Shown in pieces: positions 41,677 through 51,165 of a DNA stretch of 64,000 nucleotides. Origin of the DNA: Solihabitans fulvus (lineage in GTDB: Bacteria; Actinomycetota; Actinomycetes; Mycobacteriales; Pseudonocardiaceae). A program made the translations under genes and the position numbers. A model generated the notes under the pieces. The model was not told the origin of the DNA. It was given only the letters and a program-made list of their open reading frames with translations, and ran no database searches. The DNA lies in contig NZ_VUOB01000003.1 in NCBI RefSeq assembly GCF_008386585.1, positions 76,664 through 140,663 of the forward strand, in the 5' to 3' direction. Positions within the stretch are counted from its first letter, which is position 1. The number at the start of each line of letters is the position of its first letter.

Positions 41677-42480
41677 TCAGCCGATGGCGACCTTCCAACC
41701 GAGGCTGACCACCAGGGTCACCACGACGGTCAGGAAGACGCGGCGGACGAAGGCCGAGCCGCGGCGCACGGCGATCGTCGCGCCGAGCACCGCACCGGTC
41801 ATGCTGCAACACGCCATCACCAGGCCGAGGCCCCAGAGCACGCGGCCGGCCGGCACGAAGTAGAGCAGCGCGCCGCAGTTCGTGGCGATGTTCACCACCT
41901 TGGCGGTGGCCGAGGCGCGCAGGAACGCGTAGCCGACGACGCTGACCAGCAGGAAGACCAGGAACGATCCCGTGCCGGGGCCGGCGAGCCCGTCCCAGAA
42001 ACCGATCACGGCGCCGCCGACGACCATCACGGCGAGCTGCCGGCGACGGCCGAGCCGCGCCACCTCGTGCACGCCGAGCTGCCGCTTGCGCCAGGTGTAG
42101 AGGCCGACACCGACCAGCGCGACGAGGACGATCACGTTGAGCGCCTTGGCCGGTAGCGCGTTGGCGCACGCCGCGCCGCCGAGCGAGCCGAGCAGGGCGG
42201 CGGCGGCCATGCCGAGCGCGGCCGGCCAGTCCAGCTTGGTCTGGCGGGTGTAGGTGCGCACCGCGGCGGAGGTGCCGACCACGGACGCGATCTTGCTGGT
42301 GGCCAACGAGTACACGGGCGCGCCGCCCGGCATGAGCAGCAGCAGGGCCGGCAGCTGGATCAGGCCGCCGCCGCCGACCACGGCGTCCACCGCGCCTGCC
42401 AGGAACGCGGCCAGGCACAGGAACAGCAGCCCCGCCAGGGAGATCTGGCCGAATCCGGCCCAGTCCAACGGGTTCGTCAC
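41677..42480 (-). CDS. TauE/SafE-family sulfite/anion exporter (TSUP)
   Basis: 267 residues with about eight membrane helices in two inverted repeats. The family loops are LAGAVDAVVGGGGLIQLPALLLL (about residues 27-49) and IGFWDGLAGPGTGSFLVF (about 158-175). Members export sulfite, sulfoacetate or other organic anions. Start GTG 42480. It is 28 kb from the sulfur locus and not obviously tied to it. Confidence 0.9.
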   Translation of the reverse strand: MTNPLDWAGFGQISLAGLLFLCLAAFLAGAVDAVVGGGGLIQLPALLLLMPGGAPVYSLATSKIASVVGTSAAVRTYTRQTKLDWPAALGMAAAALLGSLGGAACANALPAKALNVIVLVALVGVGLYTWRKRQLGVHEVARLGRRRQLAVMVVGGAVIGFWDGLAGPGTGSFLVFLLVSVVGYAFLRASATAKVVNIATNCGALLYFVPAGRVLWGLGLVMACCSMTGAVLGATIAVRRGSAFVRRVFLTVVVTLVVSLGWKVAIG

Positions 42481-42516
42481 CGCAGAAGCTTAACCGGACG
42501 CTTGTACTGCTTTCGG

Positions 42517-42530
42517 TGAGAGCGCTCTCA
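42517..42530. promoter_or_regulatory. LacI/CebR-type operator upstream of the GH3 gene
   Basis: TGAGAGCGCTCTCA is a perfect 14-bp palindrome of the LacI-family class and differs at one base per half from the streptomycete CebR box (TGGGAGCGCTCCCA). It sits 85 bases before the beta-glucosidase start and 37 bases from the divergent TSUP gene start. It suggests cellobiose- or other disaccharide-responsive repression. Confidence 0.8.
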
Positions 42531-42614
42531 AGTTCGACCATTCGGCGCTGTACGTGACCCACCTCACAAGGTGAGAGTGCGAGTCGCTGTCCCTGCCCGA
42601 GCCATGGAGGCATC

Positions 42615-44942
42615 GTGAACCGGATCCGCCCCTCGACCAGGCGCGGCTATCGCACCGCGCTCTGCGCGATAGCCGCGGTCGCGCTCACCATGACCGTGAC
42701 CCAGTCCAACGGTCAGGCCCAGTCGGCCGACGACCAGTCCGCGCAGAGCAACGGAAAGGCGCTCTACCTCGACCCGTCCGCCCAGGTCGACCGCCGGGTG
42801 AACGACCTGCTGCGCCGGATGACGCTGGAGGAGAAGGTCGGCCAGATGACCCAGATCCGGGTCGGCAAGCTGCGCGGGGACTGCCAGTGGACCGCGGGCG
42901 CGCTGCGGGACGACTGCATGCAGGCCGTGCTGACCGACAAGAACGTCGGCTCGATCCTGTCCGGCGGCGGCGACTTCCCGGTGCCGGACAACACACCCAA
43001 GGCGTTCGCGGAGATGACCAACACGATCCAGCACTACGCGCTGGACCACAGCAGGCTGCACGTGCCGATCATCTACGGCGCCGACGGCGTGCACGGGCAC
43101 AACAACGTGGTGACCGCGACGATGTTCCCCCAGCAGATCGGGCTCGGCGCGACCTGGGACCCCGCGCTGCTGGAGAAGCTCGGCGCTTCCACCTCGCGGG
43201 CGATGCGCGCCACCGGCGTGTTCTGGGACTTCGCGCCGGTCTCCGACGTGTCCCGCGACACCCGCTGGGGCCGCTACTTCGAGACCTACAGCGAGGACCC
43301 GCAGCTGGCCGGCTCGCTGGCGGCCGCGACGGTCCGCGGCCTCCAGACCGCCCCGGGCAAGGACGGCACGGCTTCGCTCACCGCGACGGCCAAGCACTTC
43401 GCCGGCTACTCCCAGCCGATCAACGGCCACGACCGGGTGCCGGCGCAGATCCCGGTGCGCGAGTTGCAGGACACCTTCCTGCCGCCGTTCCAGGCGCAGT
43501 TCGACGCGGGCGTGCGCACCGTGATGATCAACTCCGGCGCAGTCAACGGCGTGCCGGTGCACGCCTCGAAGTTCATGCTCACCACGGAACTCCGGGACCG
43601 GATGGGCTTCAAGGGCGTGGCGATCAGCGACTGGCAGGACGTCCGCGCGCTCACCGACACCTACCACCTGGCCGCCGACTACCCCGGCGCGATCGCGCTG
43701 GCCGTCAACGCCGGCGTCGACATGGCGATGGAGCCGTCCGAGGCAGGCCAGTTCACCGACGGCCTGCTCCAGGACGTGCACAAGGGCCTGGTGAGCACGA
43801 AGCGCGTCGACGAGGCCGTGCGGCGCATCCTCAAGCTCAAGTTCGACCTCGGCCTGTTCGAGAAGCCGTTCGTCGACGCGAACGCGGCCAACGGCGTCGT
43901 CAACGGGGCCGACCGCGATCTCGCCAGGCAGTCGGCGGCCGAGTCGACCGTGTTGCTGCGCAACGACAAGAACGTGCTGCCGCTGGCCAGGAGCGTGCAC
44001 AAGCTGGTGGTGATCGGCGACACCGCCGACGCCCCCGCGCGGCAGGTCGGCGGCTGGACCGTCGGCTGGCAGGGCCCGCCGGACAACCAGGTGCCCTCGG
44101 TCGTCACGCCGTTGCAGGGCATCCGAGAGGCGGTGCCGGGCGCCACGGTGACCAGCGCACCGGACGCGGCGACCGCAGTCGCACAGGCGGCCGACGCCGA
44201 CGCGGTGATCGTCGCACTCGGCGAGAAGCCCGGCGCGGAGGGCCTCAACGACAAGGAGGACCCGTCGCTGACCGCCGACCAGCAGAGCCTGGTCGACGCG
44301 GTGCGGGCCACCGGCAAGCCCGTGATCGTGGTGCTGCTCACCGGCCGGCCGCTGGTGCTCGGCAGCGTGGCGAACGCGAACACGCTGCTGGAGGCCTGGC
44401 TGCCGGGCACCGAGGGCGGCCACGCCATCGCCGACGTGCTGTTCGGCGCGGTCAACCCGAGCGGCAGGCTGCCGGTGTCGTGGCCGAAGACCGTCGGCGA
44501 CGAGCCGATGTCCTACGACCAGCTGCCCGGCACCAACGGCGGGCCCAGCTCCAACTACGACCCGGCGTTCCCGTTCGGCCACGGGCTGTCGTACACGACG
44601 TTCACCACCTCGACCCCGACCGTCACCGGTGAGGTCGACACCGACGGGAAGGTCACCGTGCGGACGACCGTCACCAACACGGGCGCCAGCGCGGGCACCA
44701 ACGTCGTGCCGGTCTACGTGCACACGCCGGTGAGTCGCGTGCTGGTGCCGGACAAGCGGCTGGTCGGCTACGCGAGGGCGGACCTGAAGCCGGGTGAGCA
44801 GCGCGAGGTCACGGTCACCTTCGACGTCGGTACTCTGGCGCTGACCAGCGGCGATGTGGACGCGGTCGGGAAGCGCGAGGTGCCGCGCGGCGCCTACCAG
44901 GTGGTGGTCGGCGACGCCGCCGTCGGGTTCACCGTGCGATAG
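42615..44942 (+). CDS. bglX: Secreted GH3 beta-glucosidase (BglX-like)
   Basis: 775 residues. A Sec signal (about 1-38, IAAVALTMTVTQSNGQAQ) is followed by the GH3 N-terminal TIM barrel (LLRRMTLEEKVGQMTQI; KHFAGYS; nucleophile Asp in GVAISDWQDVRAL near residue 340), the alpha/beta C domain (RNDKNVLPLARSVHKLVVIG, LLEAWLPGTEGG) and a fibronectin-III-like end domain (PFGHGLSYTTF; VTVRTTVTNTGASAG). It hydrolyses terminal beta-glucosides such as cello-oligosaccharides outside the membrane. GTG or ATG start: ATG-equivalent GTG at 42615 (gtgaac). Likely controlled by the palindrome upstream. Confidence 0.93.
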   Translation: MNRIRPSTRRGYRTALCAIAAVALTMTVTQSNGQAQSADDQSAQSNGKALYLDPSAQVDRRVNDLLRRMTLEEKVGQMTQIRVGKLRGDCQWTAGALRDDCMQAVLTDKNVGSILSGGGDFPVPDNTPKAFAEMTNTIQHYALDHSRLHVPIIYGADGVHGHNNVVTATMFPQQIGLGATWDPALLEKLGASTSRAMRATGVFWDFAPVSDVSRDTRWGRYFETYSEDPQLAGSLAAATVRGLQTAPGKDGTASLTATAKHFAGYSQPINGHDRVPAQIPVRELQDTFLPPFQAQFDAGVRTVMINSGAVNGVPVHASKFMLTTELRDRMGFKGVAISDWQDVRALTDTYHLAADYPGAIALAVNAGVDMAMEPSEAGQFTDGLLQDVHKGLVSTKRVDEAVRRILKLKFDLGLFEKPFVDANAANGVVNGADRDLARQSAAESTVLLRNDKNVLPLARSVHKLVVIGDTADAPARQVGGWTVGWQGPPDNQVPSVVTPLQGIREAVPGATVTSAPDAATAVAQAADADAVIVALGEKPGAEGLNDKEDPSLTADQQSLVDAVRATGKPVIVVLLTGRPLVLGSVANANTLLEAWLPGTEGGHAIADVLFGAVNPSGRLPVSWPKTVGDEPMSYDQLPGTNGGPSSNYDPAFPFGHGLSYTTFTTSTPTVTGEVDTDGKVTVRTTVTNTGASAGTNVVPVYVHTPVSRVLVPDKRLVGYARADLKPGEQREVTVTFDVGTLALTSGDVDAVGKREVPRGAYQVVVGDAAVGFTVR

Positions 44943-45120
44943 GCGGCCGCGCCGCAGCGGGCCGAGTTGGGTGCGCCGATGACCCGCTGTTACTATTCTC
45001 GATCGTGCCGTGCGGCATTCCGTCATGGAGGAAAGCTGCACACGAGCCGTGCCCGTCACGGCGGTGTCAGCGCCACACAGTCGCGGCACGACCAACGTCT
45101 ACCGAGATCGAGGCATTCGC

Positions 45121-45381
45121 GTGGCCAACATCAAGTCCCAGCTCAAGCGGATCAAGACGAACGAAGCGGCTCGGCTGCGGAACAAGTCCGTTAAGTCGTC
45201 GCTGAAGACCGCGATCCGCAAGTTCCGCGAGGCCGCCGAGGCCGGTGACAAGGAGAAGGCGACCGCGATGCTGCGCGACGCCTCCCGCAAGCTGGACAAG
45301 GCCGCCAGCAAGGGCGTCATCCACGCCAACCAGGCGGCCAACAAGAAGTCCGCGATGGCTCTGCGCGTCGACAAGATCTGA
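45121..45381 (+). CDS. rpsT: 30S ribosomal protein S20
   Basis: 86 residues, all helical, binding the 5' domain of 16S r[23 protein letters not shown] at the start and [17 protein letters not shown] at the end are the classic S20 ends. The GTG start at 45121 is preceded by GAGG; a longer frame from 45010 is outside the normal family length. A TACTAT -10-like box near 44992 may drive it. It is divergent in function from but adjacent to holA, as in mycobacteria (Rv2412-Rv2413c). Confidence 0.96.
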   Translation: MANIKSQLKRIKTNEAARLRNKSVKSSLKTAIRKFREAAEAGDKEKATAMLRDASRKLDKAASKGVIHANQAANKKSAMALRVDKI

Positions 45382-45404
45382 TTGTCGACCACCAGCTGAC
45401 ATCG

Positions 45405-45438
45405 CAGCGGCGTCGTCCCCTCGGGGGCGGCGCCGCTG
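45405..45438. terminator. rpsT terminator
   Basis: CAGCGGCG and CGCCGCTG arms with an inner CCCC-TC-GGGG pairing, 24 bases after rpsT. It may serve the convergent holA too, although holA's stop is 157 bases away. Confidence 0.7.
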
Positions 45439-45594
45439 TCGTCGTAAAGGGCGCCCGAGCTGCGCGCCGGCATCCAACGCCGAGCATCCGAGAACCGCCC
45501 GCTGACCGCGCACCCGCCCGCACCCAGCCCGCAGGCCGGGATCCTCGCCACCCCGCAGCTTCGCTACCCCGCGCTTCTCGACCTCGCTACTTCG

Positions 45595-46581
45595 CTACCG
45601 TCCGCGCTGCTGGTGCGCGGCCACGATCCGCAGCACGGCCCGCTCGAGCGCGTAGTCGGGATCGGCCGCGGCACCCTTGACGTCCGCGTTCAGCCCGGCC
45701 ACGACCTGCATGCACTCCGCGAGGCCCTGTTCGGTCCAGCCCCTGGCCTGGCCCTGGGCCTTCTTCACCTTCCACGGCGGCATGCCGAGCTGCCCGGCGA
45801 GCTGGAACGGGTCGGCGCGGCCGACGGCGGACACCCTGGCGACCGTCCGCACCGCGTCCGCGAGCGCGTCGGCCACCAGCACGTGCGCCACGCCGGTCTG
45901 CATGGCCCAGCGCAGCGCCTCCATCGCGCCGGCCCGGTCGCCGATCACGGCCTTCTCCGCGACGGCGAACCCGGTCACCTCGGCCCTGCCCCGGTGGTAC
46001 CGGCGGACCGCGTCGGCATTCACCTTGCCTGCGGAGTCTGCGACGAGCTGCGACGCGGCCGCGGCGAGCTCCCGGAGATCGGAGCCGACGGCCTCGACCA
46101 GCGCCGCCACTCCCTCCGGGTCGATCTTGCCGCCCGCGGCGCGCACCTCGTTGCGCACGAAGGCGTCCCGGTCGGCCGGCTTGGTCAGCTTGGGGCACTC
46201 GGTGACCCGCGCGCCCGCCTTACGCAGCGCGGCCGGCAGCTCCTTGGCCACCTTGCTGCGCCCGCCACCGGTGTGCACCACGACGAGGGTGATGCCGTCG
46301 GCCGGATGGGCGCAGTAGGAGATGACCGCGTCCGCGATCTCCTTGCCCGCCTCCTGCGCGGCCTCCAGCACGATCACCCTCCCCTCGGCGAACAGCGAGG
46401 GGCTGACCAGCTCGGCAAGCTCCGGCGGCGTGAGATCGGTCACTCTGACCCTGGTCAGGTCGGCCTGCGAATCGGCCAACCGCGCGGCTTCGAACGCGGT
46501 CCGCACCGCCCGTTCGACCAGCAACTCCTCGTCGCCGAGGATCAGGTGCAACGGGTCCGGCGTGACGGCTGGCGCATTCAC
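45595..46581 (-). CDS. holA: DNA polymerase III subunit delta (HolA)
   Basis: 328 residues from the GTG at 46581. Clamp-loader subunit that opens the beta clamp. The N-terminal AAA-like domain begins with PLHLILGDEELLVERAVR, where the Walker A is degenerate as expected, and the C-terminal helical domain contains GWTEQGLAECMQVVAGLNADVKG. A few residues further upstream (46608) are open but lack a start context. The position next to rpsT and comEC matches the mycobacterial order. Confidence 0.94.
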   Translation of the reverse strand: MNAPAVTPDPLHLILGDEELLVERAVRTAFEAARLADSQADLTRVRVTDLTPPELAELVSPSLFAEGRVIVLEAAQEAGKEIADAVISYCAHPADGITLVVVHTGGGRSKVAKELPAALRKAGARVTECPKLTKPADRDAFVRNEVRAAGGKIDPEGVAALVEAVGSDLRELAAAASQLVADSAGKVNADAVRRYHRGRAEVTGFAVAEKAVIGDRAGAMEALRWAMQTGVAHVLVADALADAVRTVARVSAVGRADPFQLAGQLGMPPWKVKKAQGQARGWTEQGLAECMQVVAGLNADVKGAAADPDYALERAVLRIVAAHQQRGR

Positions 46582-46691
46582 GACGCCAATCCTCGCACGA
46601 CCCGCCAACAGCCCGTCGCCTCCCGCATCGTGGGCAACCCTGGCCCCGCCCCGAGATCATGCCGTAACGTGGACGGCACAACTGAATACCG

Positions 46692-46820
46692 CTCATCCAG
46701 AGGGGCAGAGGGATCGGCCCGACGAAGCCCCGGCAACCGGCGTCAACCAGCTCGCTTCAGCGCGGGCTTATTCAGACGATCACGGTGCCAATTCCGACCC
46801 GCAGACGCGGGAAAGATGAG
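46692..46820 (+). ncRNA. SAM-I (S-box) riboswitch upstream of thrC
   Basis: The conserved S-box core is present: CTCATCCAGAGGGGCAGAGG (P1 5' strand and P2) with GGATCGGCCC, GAAGCCCCGGCAACC and GGTGCCAATTCC, closing with GGGAAAGATGAG. P1 pairs CTCATC (46692-46697) with GATGAG (46815-46820). The 3' strand overlaps the thrC Shine-Dalgarno GGAG (46819-46822). SAM binding should therefore hide the ribosome site; no intrinsic terminator follows, so control is probably translational. Confidence 0.93.
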
Positions 46821-46833
46821 GAGACACCTCGCG

Positions 46834-48099
46834 ATGACTGCTGTCAGTGCGCCAACGAGCGCCGGTACTTCCTTCGACCTTGGCCCCGCCCGTGCGTTGT
46901 CCTGTCGGGAATGCGGCCACCAGATCCCCCTCGCCGCCGAGTTCGCCTGCGCCGAGTGTTTCGGGCCGCTGGAAGTGGCCTACGAGTTCGGCAAGATCCG
47001 GCGCGAGGACATCGAAGCCGGACCCAAGTCGATCTGGCGCTACCGCGGCCTGCTCCCCGTTCCGTCCGATGTGGACAGTCACCCGAACACCGATCCCGGC
47101 CTGACCCGCCTGGTGCGCGCCGACCGGCTCGGCGCCGCGCTCGGCGTCAAGAACCTGTGGGTCAAGGACGACACCGGCAACCCGACCCACTCGTTCAAGG
47201 ACCGCGTGGTGGCCGTCGCGCTCGCCGCCGCACGGCAGCTCGGCTTCACCGTGCTGGCCTGCCCGTCGACGGGCAACCTGGCCAACGCGGTCGCCGCCGC
47301 GGCGGCCCGCGCCGGCTGGCAGTCGGTCGTGCTGATCCCCTCCTCGCTCGAGCGGGCCAAGGTGCTCACCACCGCCGTGTACGACGGCGCGCTGCTCGCC
47401 GTCGACGGCAACTACGACGACGTGAACCGGCTCGCCACCGAACTGGCCTCGGAGCACGAGGACTGGGCGTTCGTCAACGTCAACGTCCGCCCGTACTACG
47501 CCGAGGGCTCCAAGACCCTGGCCTACGAGGTCGCCGAGCAGCTCGGCTGGCGGCTGCCAGGTCAGATCGTGGTGCCGGTGGCGTCCGGATCCCAGCTCAC
47601 CAAGGTGGACAAGGGTTTCCGCGAGTTCGGCGAACTCGGCCTCGTCGAGCCGACCCCGTACCGCGTGTTCGGCGCGCAGGCCACCGGCTGCTCGCCGGTG
47701 TCCGCCGCGTACAAGTCGGGCCTCGACGTGGTCGCCCCGGTCCGCCCGGACACGATCGCCCGCTCGCTCGCGATCGGCGCACCGGCCGACGGCCCCTACG
47801 TGCTGGACGCCGTGCGCCGGACCGGCGGCGCGGTCGAGGACGTCACCGACGAAGAGGTCGTCGAGGGCATCCGGCTGCTGGCCAGGACCGAGGGCATCTT
47901 CGCGGAGACCGCAGGCGGCGTGACCGTCGCGACCGCGAAGAAGCTGATCGAGACCGGCCAGCTCGACCCGGACGCCGAGACCGTGCTGCTGATCACCGGC
48001 GACGGCCTCAAGACCCTCGACGCGGTCGCCGACCGCATCGGCCCGAAGGCCACCGTTCCTCCTTCCGCCAAGGCGGTCCGCGAAGCGCTCGGCTTCTGA
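46834..48099 (+). CDS. thrC: Threonine synthase (ThrC)
   Basis: PLP enzyme that turns O-phosphohomoserine into threonine. 421 residues. An N-terminal zinc-ribbon-like CRECGHQIPL...CAECFGPLEV (about residues 25-50) precedes the fold-type II domain. The PLP Lys lies in THSFKDRVV (about residue 130), the phosphate loop is CPSTGNLANA, and VASGSQLTKVDKG is conserved. The long form with ribbon is common in actinobacteria. Start ATG 46834, directly behind a SAM riboswitch. No hom or thrB gene adjoins it here. Confidence 0.93.
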   Translation: MTAVSAPTSAGTSFDLGPARALSCRECGHQIPLAAEFACAECFGPLEVAYEFGKIRREDIEAGPKSIWRYRGLLPVPSDVDSHPNTDPGLTRLVRADRLGAALGVKNLWVKDDTGNPTHSFKDRVVAVALAAARQLGFTVLACPSTGNLANAVAAAAARAGWQSVVLIPSSLERAKVLTTAVYDGALLAVDGNYDDVNRLATELASEHEDWAFVNVNVRPYYAEGSKTLAYEVAEQLGWRLPGQIVVPVASGSQLTKVDKGFREFGELGLVEPTPYRVFGAQATGCSPVSAAYKSGLDVVAPVRPDTIARSLAIGAPADGPYVLDAVRRTGGAVEDVTDEEVVEGIRLLARTEGIFAETAGGVTVATAKKLIETGQLDPDAETVLLITGDGLKTLDAVADRIGPKATVPPSAKAVREALGF

Positions 48100-48200
48100 T
48101 CGGCCGCGACAACCTTTCCCCAGCAACGGAAACACCGAAACCAAGACGCACATCGCAAGTCCGGTGACCGGCACGGCGCCCCCGTGGTCCGCATCGGCAA

Positions 48201-48235
48201 CCTCGGCCACCGTCCCGCCAGGACGGTGGCCGAGG
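48201..48235. terminator. Bidirectional terminator between thrC and comEC
   Basis: A perfect 15-bp stem (CCTCGGCCACCGTCC / GGACGGTGGCCGAGG) with a CGCCA loop, between the convergent thrC and comEC stops. Confidence 0.85.
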
Positions 48236-48263
48236 CGCGTCAGCGCCCCACAGTTCTGGTGCT

Positions 48264-50603
48264 CTAATGCCTGGGCGGCCCGCGCGGGTCGCCGCGCCGA
48301 ACCACCCGTGCCCCGGTCAGCACGGCGGTGTCGCCGGCCTGGTCGGTGCGCAGCACCAGGGCGCCCTGCCCGGCGAGCAGGTCGATCACCGGCTGGTTCG
48401 GGTGGCCGTACCTGTTGCCCGCGCCGACGCTGATCAACGCCACCCTCGGCCGCACCGCCGCCAGGAACTTCGGCAGCGAGTACCGCGAGCCGTGGTGCGG
48501 CACCTTCAGCACGTCGGCGCTGAGGTCCGCCCGGTCGGCAAGCAGCGCGGCCTGCCCGGCGAACTCGACGTCCCCGGTCAGCAGCACCCGCCCCACCGAC
48601 GTGGTCGCCCGCAGCACCAGCGACGCGTCGTTGATCAGCGAGCCGGGATCGCCGCTGCTCGCCCACTGACCCAGCCGATGCGGGCCGAGCACCTCGACGG
48701 CCAGGCCCGGCCAGTCCAGCCGGTCCCCCGCTTCGAGCTCCACCAGCGGCACACCCGCCGCGCGGGTCTGCCTCGCCACCTCCTCCCATGCCCATGACGG
48801 TTGTTTCAACGGCCCCACCGCGACCGCCCCGACCGCGTGCTCCGCGAGCACCGCGCCGAGACCGCCGATGTGGTCCGCATGCAGGTGACTGAGGATCACC
48901 AGCGGAATGGTCCCGACGCCGAGCCTGCGCAGGCACTCCGCGATCGGCGCCGGGTCCGGCCCGGTGTCCACGAGCACCGCCCGATCCGGTTCGGCCGTGG
49001 CCAGCACCGCGGCGTCGCCCTGCCCGACGTCGCAGCTCACCACCCCCCAACCGGCGGCCGGCCAGCCCGGCGACACCGCGCCGACGGGCACCAGCACGAC
49101 CAGCACCCCGATCAGGACGGCGGCCAGCAGCACCCGGAACCGCCGCAGCCGCAGCAACACGACCGCACCGGCCAACGTCCCGGCGAGCAGCAGTCCACCG
49201 CCCCAGCCGCCAGGCCACCCGATCGTCGCGCCCGGCACGGCGGACGCCCACCGGCCCACGGTGATCAGCCAGCTGGTCTCCGGTCCGGCGAGGCGCACCA
49301 GGAACTCCCCGACGCCCTGGTGCAGCGGGGTGAGCACCGTGGCGAGCACCCCGAGCAGCGTTGCCGGCGCGACCGCCGGCTCGGCCAGCATGTTGGCCGC
49401 CACGGTGACCAGGCTGACCTGCCCGGACAGCCCAGCGAGGACCGGCTCGGTGACGAGGCTCGCCGCCACCGGCACCGCGAGCGCCTCGGCGATGCCCTCC
49501 GGCAGGCCCCGCTTGCGCAGCCTGGCCACCCAGCGAGGAGCGAGCGCCACCAGCGCCCCGGTGGCCAGCACCGACAGGGCGAACCCGGCGTGCTTGCCCA
49601 GGCTCGGGTCGTACAGCAGGAGCCCGATGACGGTCGTCGCCAGGGCCGGCAGCCCCGACCGCTCTCGGCCGAGCACCAGGGCGAGCAGCCCGACCGCGCC
49701 CATCACGGCCGCCCGCAGCACGCTCGGATCCGGCCCGGTCAGGATCACGAACCCGACCAGGACGACCAGCGCGCCGCCTCCGCGCACCCTCGGCCCCAGC
49801 CGCAGTGCGCGCAGCAGCAACAAGGCCGCGCCACAGACGATGGCGACGTTGGCCCCGCTGACGGCCGTGAGGTGGGACAGCCCGGCCACCCGGAACTCCT
49901 CGGTCACGCGCTGCGGGAGCGCGCTGGTGTCGCCGACGACGAGTCCGGGCAACAGGCCTGCGGGTTCCGCGTCGAGCACGGCGCAGGACCGGCGCAGTCC
50001 CTGTCGCAGGGATTCCGCGCCGCGCTGCCACATCGACGCCGGCTCCAGCCCTTCGGGCGGTCCGCGCACGCGCAGGACCGCGACGGTCAGCTCGCCGGGC
50101 CGGGCGGGCGCGAGCACTCCGGTCGCCTGGAGCGACTGGCCCGGCAGCAGGTCGTTCCAGCGCTGGGCCGGTGCCATGAGGAGCACATCGCCGCCCTGTT
50201 CCACGACCTCTGTGCCGACCTTTGCCCAGCGCAGGTCGGCCTCGATCAGCACTTGGTTGATCTGAGCCTGGCGTCCGCCGAAACCCACCGAGACGAGCCC
50301 GCGAGGGTGGGCGCTCACCTCGACCGACATGGTCGTCGGCGTCGCACGCTCGGCCGCCTCGCGCAGCGGATGCGTGGCAGAGCTGTGCAGTCGGAGCCCG
50401 ATCCAGCCGGACGCAGCCGACGCGCAGACCAGCAACGCGACCACGGCGGCCCGACACCACCAACCGCGCCACCACGCCAACCCGCCGACGCAGCAGGCGA
50501 CGACCCCGCCGAACACGGCCGCCGGCCAGCCCCAGTAGAGGCCGGTCAGAGCGACGGCCCAGACGGCCAGGGCGGACGGCACGAGCCGGTAGGCGCCGCT
50601 CAT
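48264..50603 (-). CDS. comEC: ComEC/Rec2 competence membrane channel
   Basis: 779 residues from the ATG at 50603. It forms the membrane pore for single-stranded DNA uptake in competent relatives. A DUF4131-like N-terminal part, the Competence domain (HLTAVSGANVAIVCG, about residues 240-480), then a metallo-beta-lactamase domain with LSHLHADHIGG (about 595), LLTGDVEF and KVPHHGSRYS, all metal-binding motifs intact. An upstream frame up to 50807 is Pro/Gln-rich repeat DNA and not part of the protein. ComEA lies 946 bases upstream, unusually far. Confidence 0.93.
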   Translation of the reverse strand: MSGAYRLVPSALAVWAVALTGLYWGWPAAVFGGVVACCVGGLAWWRGWWCRAAVVALLVCASAASGWIGLRLHSSATHPLREAAERATPTTMSVEVSAHPRGLVSVGFGGRQAQINQVLIEADLRWAKVGTEVVEQGGDVLLMAPAQRWNDLLPGQSLQATGVLAPARPGELTVAVLRVRGPPEGLEPASMWQRGAESLRQGLRRSCAVLDAEPAGLLPGLVVGDTSALPQRVTEEFRVAGLSHLTAVSGANVAIVCGAALLLLRALRLGPRVRGGGALVVLVGFVILTGPDPSVLRAAVMGAVGLLALVLGRERSGLPALATTVIGLLLYDPSLGKHAGFALSVLATGALVALAPRWVARLRKRGLPEGIAEALAVPVAASLVTEPVLAGLSGQVSLVTVAANMLAEPAVAPATLLGVLATVLTPLHQGVGEFLVRLAGPETSWLITVGRWASAVPGATIGWPGGWGGGLLLAGTLAGAVVLLRLRRFRVLLAAVLIGVLVVLVPVGAVSPGWPAAGWGVVSCDVGQGDAAVLATAEPDRAVLVDTGPDPAPIAECLRRLGVGTIPLVILSHLHADHIGGLGAVLAEHAVGAVAVGPLKQPSWAWEEVARQTRAAGVPLVELEAGDRLDWPGLAVEVLGPHRLGQWASSGDPGSLINDASLVLRATTSVGRVLLTGDVEFAGQAALLADRADLSADVLKVPHHGSRYSLPKFLAAVRPRVALISVGAGNRYGHPNQPVIDLLAGQGALVLRTDQAGDTAVLTGARVVRRGDPRGPPRH

Positions 50604-50671
50604 GTCCGCACCTGCGCAATCGGTTGGTTGGGTTGGTGGCGGCGGTGTTTGTTCCGGTGGACGGTGTTGGG

Positions 50672-51165
50672 GTGGCGGTTGAGGGGTTGGGGCGAGTGGT
50701 TTTCTGCCTCTCCGTTGACGGCGGGACGGCGGTTGAGGGACTTGGACGGCTGGATCTGCTTGCACTGACTGACGGAGCGGTGCATGACGCTGTTCATGCC
50801 CGGACAACCCGAGCGAGCGATTGAGGTAGGTGGTGTGCTCGCAGGCCCACGAGCGTTGGAGTGGCAGTTAATGGATCGGGGCGAGTGGTTTTCGACCACT
50901 CCGTTGACGGCGGGACGGCGGTTAAAGGATCGGGACGGCTGGATCTGCTTGTGTTGGTTGACCGAGCGGTCCATGGCGCTGTTCATGCCCGGACAACCTG
51001 GGCGAGCGATTGAGGTTGACGGTGTGCACGCGGGCCCGCGAGCCTTGGGGTGACAGTTAATGGACCGAGACGAGTGGTTTTCGACCACTCCATCGACGAC
51101 GAGATGACGGTTGAGGGATCGGCACGGGTGGATCTGCTTGCGCTGGCTGACGGAGCGGAAGGTGG
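50672..51165. repeat. About 189-bp tandem repeats between comEA and comEC
   Basis: Two full units and a partial third with a 189-190 base period. Landmarks recur at fixed spacing: GGATCTGCT at 50752, 50941 and 51130; GAGTGGTTTTC at about 50693, 50883 and 51072. Units 2 and 3 hold the hairpin GAGTGGT-TTTCG-ACCACTC (unit 1 is degenerate). Units 1 and 2 share CTGTTCATGCCCGGACAACC and GAGCGAGCGATTGAGGT or close variants. A partial copy of the unit start (GCGGTTGAGGGG) lies at 50672. The region is open on several frames but codon use is not that of a gene. The flanks 50604-50671 and 51166-51549 hold no clear gene; the 51166-51490 part is open on the minus strand and Thr/Pro/Ser-rich. Confidence 0.85.

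Noticed and set aside
50672..51165. CRISPR array
   Set aside because: The units are about 189 bases with internal divergence; there are no short identical repeats with unique spacers and no cas genes.
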